Assembly: GCF_945859705.1 (NCBI RefSeq)
Contig: NC_079136.1
Span: 119,663,028 to 119,727,027 of the forward strand
Direction of reading: 5' to 3'
DNA from: Episyrphus balteatus
Taxonomy: Eukaryota; Arthropoda; Insecta; Diptera; Syrphidae
Length of the DNA stretch: 64,000 nt
The position numbers and the translations under genes are program-made. Positions 59,251-64,000 of the stretch are shown here, piece after piece (position 1 is the stretch's first letter; every line of letters starts with the position of its first letter). A model generated the notes under the pieces. That model was not told the DNA's origin. It searched no databases and saw only the letters and a list, made by a program, of their open reading frames with translations.

Positions 59251-61490
59251 TCAAATTTAAAGTATCTTATACTGTTTTTGGAAATTAATAGTATTTCCTG
59301 AATTGATGCTTTTTTACTTAGTCACCAATTTTGATAACAATTATGTTACCACATTTTCTCAGTTGCGAAGCTTTTTTGCGCCATAGTGCGAATGATGTGT
59401 GTATGTGTGTTGGAGTTGGAATTGGATAGAAATAAATCAGAAAAAAGTGTGTGTTCTTTTCTGGCAGCAGGCGGGTTGACTTGACTCCTCTTCACCGACA
59501 CGACACGAGTAGGTATATGACGAGGCCGACAACTCATCGTTTTGTTTGAGCATATAAGTTTTAACACCTCTTCCATTTCCGTTTCCACATTCGTGATCCT
59601 ACCAACACCATAAGTTGGTATAGAGTTGGAATGGTAAAAAAGAGTGTATAGTTTTCATGTGTTTGTGTGTGTAACTTTTTTATATATGTATGTAAAAGAA
59701 TATTCATAAAAATGCTCTCATAGTGACAATCTGTTGGCAGCTAAAGTGCTTGCACGCTTTCAAGTTTAATTTCTTGTGACATCTTTTGTGGCAACTTCCG
59801 CAATTATTTCCGATTATGTTTCATCTTCTGCTTTTCATTATTATTTTTATTTTTTTCTACCACAAACAAACAAAAAAAAAAAAAAAAACATTCAAACGGT
59901 GTCGGGCGGGATATTATATTGTTTGTAGCGCGCGAGGAAAAGATAACTATATAATAATAATTTTTTGTATACAAAAAAAAAAAAAAAAAAAGAAAGAAAA
60001 AACATTGTACCACTTTTCTATATAATTTTGTATGTGCTGTGCATTGCATACAGACAAAGCAGAAGATTGTAAGAATGTTTGTTATTATTATGAAACAGCT
60101 TACTCTATTCTTCACATCACATCTTTACTCGCTTCGCGTTCTCTTCTTGTCGTTTGCTGGTGTGGTTTTGGTTCTGGTTCAGACATATGACCTACATATT
60201 TTTTGTTATATATTTTTTTTTTGCATAATAAAGAGCCACTAAACATTTTAATGGATGGAGGCATTTAGAGAGCAATTTTTTGTTTTTGTTGAGCTTTTTT
60301 TTTGACACATTGAGTCCTTAAGATATTTTTTTTTTTCGTTTTAACGTACGCTAAATCTTGTATATAGTGAGAGCGTGATGCAGCATTTTTATGTTTAACA
60401 CTTTTTAATGGAATTGTTTAGCTTGATAATGATGACGCAGATGATGATAAGAAAATGCATTTTTAATAAACTTTTGTATTCTTCAATTTTATTACATGGT
60501 TTTCCTTTTATTTTTTTTTTGTTTTTTTTTCCCTTCTTATTTTTAGCTATTATAAATAACAAAGTAAACAATTATTTTGGAAGGTTAAATTGTTTAAGTA
60601 ATTCTGCACAAAGTTTATGATTACTAGAAAATACCGGTTATAATTTATTTGAGTACAAATGTTCCCTAATAAAATAAGGTATTGTTAGAAGCGTCTCTTG
60701 ACACCACCTGGTGTCAGACTTATGCATGCTCGCATGCAAAAAAACTGGCTAAATACATACATCATAACCACTGATTAGGGGAAGAAACTATATAAAATCA
60801 GCGAAAACCACTTTGATTTAGCTATTTTTCGGAATGAATTTGCATTAAAGACGATTGTTTTCAAATCAAAGTAGAACGACGTTATTTTTGATCATAAACA
60901 TGTTGTTTGAAAAAAAACCACCAAGCTAAAGACAAAAAAAAAAATATATAAGAAAAAATTGTCAGTCACTGGAAATTGATCCTACAACTCTTTGGTCACT
61001 AGTAGGTAAAAAAAAAAAATAGAAATTGTGTACATTTCTGCTCAGTTTGTGAGGTCCATTAAACATCTATTGCAAAAATTTATTTTTTTTTATGTAAGCT
61101 TGAAATTTTAGCTAGAACATTATCTAGCCACTTTTTAAATTTTTTTTCCTAATAACCACTTTTTTCTAACATATTTTCTGAGAAATTGAAGTGGAAAACA
61201 CATGTTATATTTATGTCAATTCACAGGTAATAAATAAAATTAGAACATTATCGAAGCGGATTTTTCATTTTTCGCCCTATTTTTGAATAATCATTTCTGA
61301 AAAAAACATCAAAATTGCTCATTTTCTAATGCATTTAAGTATGTTAGTTATGAGAAAAAAAAACGTAAATTTCCCCAAATTGTTTAAACAAAAAAAAAAA
61401 AAAATAAATAAATAAAATTACATACACACATACATACATACGCATAGGTACTATTCTATAGGACAAGTTAAGGATTCGCAAAAAAAATCA
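59251..61490. other. AT-rich DNA with a small hairpin-family relic
   Basis: 60640-60720 retains GTTCCCTAATAAAATAAGGTATTGTTAGAAGCGTCTC, a trace of the GTAGTTTAGAAGTTATGA family. ACAT repeats occur at about 61421-61441. 59340-59600 is somewhat GC-richer with an unsupported 80-codon minus frame. Confidence 0.35.
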
Positions 61491-61499
61491 AACTCGAGA

Positions 61500-61990
61500 T
61501 AAAAATCAGACATAACATTACTATGATAGAGAATGCCAAAAAAACTGGGTCCCGCAATTCTGTCTGGTGTCTGTCTCTATCTCGAGCTACAGCCTAAACC
61601 ACTGGTAATTCCCTAGAAGGGAAATTGAAATTTTATTTTTCCGACCAAAATTAACGGTACCTGCCATATGACCAAAATAGAAAATGATGTTCTTATCCAA
61701 AATGGTTTCAACGATTTTGTTAAAAAAAAAAATACATGTTATGAAACAGCTAAAGTCATGCTTTTGACCAGTATAAACGATATTTGCTATAGGATCGCTG
61801 TCTTAATTTCTTACTTTCTCATAAAAGAGTTAACCGATTCCAACGAAAAATTGTGTACAAAACCTTGTTGTAAGCTAAATGTTAAAATTAAGAAAATTTA
61901 AAAAATAGAAATAATTTTTTATTTTTAAAAAAGTTTTCAAATTTTCTTTTTTGAAAATCTATGAATAAATTTCATTGAAACTTTGTTTTT
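61500..61990 (-). repeat. CAGACAGA-signature repeat, inverse copy
   Basis: TTCTGTCTGGTGTCTGTCTC, TCGAGCTACAGCCTAAACCAC and TTAACGGTACCTGCCATATG are the inverse of the family's 3' half. The frame at 61668-61901 lies inside it and is a by-product. Confidence 0.45.
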
Positions 61991-64000
61991 ATGTGTTGTT
62001 AGGTATATAATAATTTAGTTTTTAATGGCATTCAAACGCTCACGCGATTTGAATGCTTGATACACAACTAGCGCTGAATGTTGACTGAATGTTAAATTTG
62101 TCAAGTACAAAAATGTGTTTATTAACTCTCTGTAGGCACACCTCATTTTTGTGACGTGATAGGCACACGGGTGCGAATTTGGTTTATACTTTTTCATGTT
62201 GCTAGAACTTTTTTCGGTCACAATATTTGATAGAGAATCAAGTATGAAATTGATGTAGAATATTCCGAGGAATTCAGGTTCTCGGAAATCACTTTAAAAT
62301 GTGTTGAAGAAAAATGGCTCAAAAAGACCAAAAACAGAAAGTCCATATTTTATCCAATTTTTGATACATTGCACTTAAAAATCTAAAGTGACGCAGAAGT
62401 TGTTCTAGTGTTTCTTCTAAGATTTTAGAGTTTTATATGTAGTGGCATTTGGTGTGCAAATTTTTTATTTTTTTTTTTTGTAAACTTGTGTAACAATAAG
62501 AATTTTCAAAACATGCATTACATTATTCTACAATTTTAATACAATTTCTAAGTAAAATAGTTTAATAAGATAATCGAAATATATTTTAATTAGAATTTAT
62601 TTTGTCCGTTAAGAAAAAAGATTCTCGGGAGATGTTAAAAAAGATTTTTTCTTGGGGATTTTGTCCTTTTAACCCCATTTTCCCCTGCAGTTTTTTTTTT
62701 AACTAAAATTTTGTGGGAATTTCATCCGAATGAGACTTTTTTTGCAGCTAGAGTATGTCTCCCATTTTTTTTTTTTTTTTCGAAATTTTTATATAGAAAA
62801 AATTATGTACGTATTTAAAAAAAAAAAAACAGCTATAACAATTTTCAAAAAAAATTCTTTAATATTCCAAGAAACTTTTAACAAGCAAATTCGTGCGACC
62901 TAGTTATATATTTTATTCGTTAAGTTTTAACCTTTTTGAAATTATTTCAATTTCTGTGGATATAAGTAAAAAAATATTTTTTTTTTCCAGTTTTCGAAGA
63001 TATAAATATGAAATAAGTTACATCAATTTTAAATTGAGGTCCTTTCCATTTCTAATTATGTGATTTTAAATTTTCGTTTAATATTCGATTCTAATCTTTA
63101 CCTGCCTATAGATTCAATTTGATTTTTAAATTAAAAAAAAGCCCACTCTAAATTCAATTTATACCTTAACCTTACTCTCAATACTCTCTTAATAGACAAA
63201 TTCTAAACCTTTTAACCTAAGCTCCATTATATTCCCTTTTGAAAATTTGCATTTCAATTGACATGAGACCTTCAAAATTTTCCTCTAAGGAAACATTCAT
63301 TTCACTTTAAGTGCGAAGAAAATGTATATATATTGGTCTGATTCCTCTGTGAATGATCTAAGGTACTATATAAATTTTCTTAGAACTTTTGAAACACCAT
63401 CTTGGTAGAAGTTATTTATTCTCCATTGCCATTCGCTATCTCTGCCACCATATTCCATTATAGAGGTAGTTTAAACTTCTTGCAACATTTCAAAGTTGTC
63501 TTCTTATTAAATGACAATCCATTGGGATTTATCTATATATAAGGCCCATTCAAGAGGAGATGTGAATGATGATAAAATAAATGTGCATTAGAACAGAATG
63601 TTGAAATAACATTTTCCTTCTTAAAATTAAACATAGTATCACCTTGAAAATGTGCTACAAGTTTAGAAAGAGACAGAGATAGATTGGCACCAGGCAAAAG
63701 TAGTTTAGAACATTGCTGTTTTTTTTTTTTTTTTGTGAAAATGAAAATCTACACAGGAGTAAAAAGACAAATATCCTTGCAGAGCTTTTATTATATTTGG
63801 ATTATAATTTGTGTTGGCATAGTGCAATTACGCGCCTGTTTGCATATGATTAAAAAACAGAGTTCTCCGGCTCACACAGCTAAGTGGATGGCAAACACAT
63901 CTGGTTTTAGTATCAAGGGGAATTCTTTGCTCGTTTTCGTTTCCATTTTAATTTTTTTTTTTTTTTCATTTCATTTCTCTTCTTTACTTGAGGACAGCAG
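61991..64000. other. AT-rich DNA without identifiable features
   Basis: Long A/T runs. GGCACACGGGTGCGAATTTGG at 62161-62181 recurs in slightly different form at 54756-54773 (TACACGGGTGCGAATTTGG), so a low-copy repeat touches both places. Nothing else is recognised. Confidence 0.4.

Overview
The window looks like about 64 kb of AT-rich nuclear DNA from an insect, most likely a fly. The reasons are the short GT-AG introns with T-rich acceptors, a Nimrod-type CCxGY/EGF receptor gene, a CR1-type LINE, dense poly-A/poly-T tracts, and very many small transposon relics. No bacterial or viral gene set is visible. The species cannot be fixed from the sequence alone.

Only one host gene is well supported. 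It lies on the minus strand at 44228-39381: three exons that splice in frame into a 511-residue type I membrane protein. The protein has a signal peptide, a CCEGY Nimrod motif, a Thr-rich mucin-like stretch encoded by an (ACA/ACG) microsatellite, several EGF/NIM-like repeats, one transmembrane helix and a 40-residue tail. It resembles the Nimrod C/Draper class of phagocytic receptors. Two candidate 3'-terminal exons on the plus strand at 12.05 and 12.32 kb may belong to another gene whose other exons I cannot identify.

Almost everything else is mobile or repeated DNA. Left part (1-22 kb): a piece of a repeat with a GACGTGATAACGTC palindrome, a TA-flanked MITE (758-1300), four inverted-repeat hairpins of one family (2.66, 3.45, 6.03, 6.45 kb), copies of a long repeat ending in TDRQTDR-like signatures, a 1.6 kb element with about 240-bp terminal inverted repeats (10135-11760), and a minisatellite at 21.0-21.46 kb. 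Centre (22-29.2 kb): a CR1-type LINE with an intact ORF1 and a broken ORF2. ORF2 is interrupted by a 2335-bp hAT-type element with an exact 8-bp target duplication, and that element itself contains a 543-bp foldback MITE. Right of it (31.8-37 kb) come more repeats, a decayed RNase H fragment of a second LINE, and a 1.18 kb CACTGG-ended MITE.

The receptor gene follows. Its 3.2 kb first intron carries two TIR-bounded elements with tRNA-like pol III boxes. Beyond it are two more CACTGG MITEs; one is the inverted partner of the 35.5 kb copy, so the gene sits between inverted repeats. The right end (51-62 kb) has a nested composite with a perfect 143-bp-arm hairpin, a 1.36 kb element with about 390-bp inverted arms, and a 1.8 kb hAT-type element with clustered ACTATCGAATAAA repeats and an exact 8-bp target duplication.

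No clearly new defence or signalling system is present. The least familiar structures are the tRNA-bearing TIR elements, the roughly 80-bp module shared by several MITE families, and the perfect hairpin at 52.3 kb.
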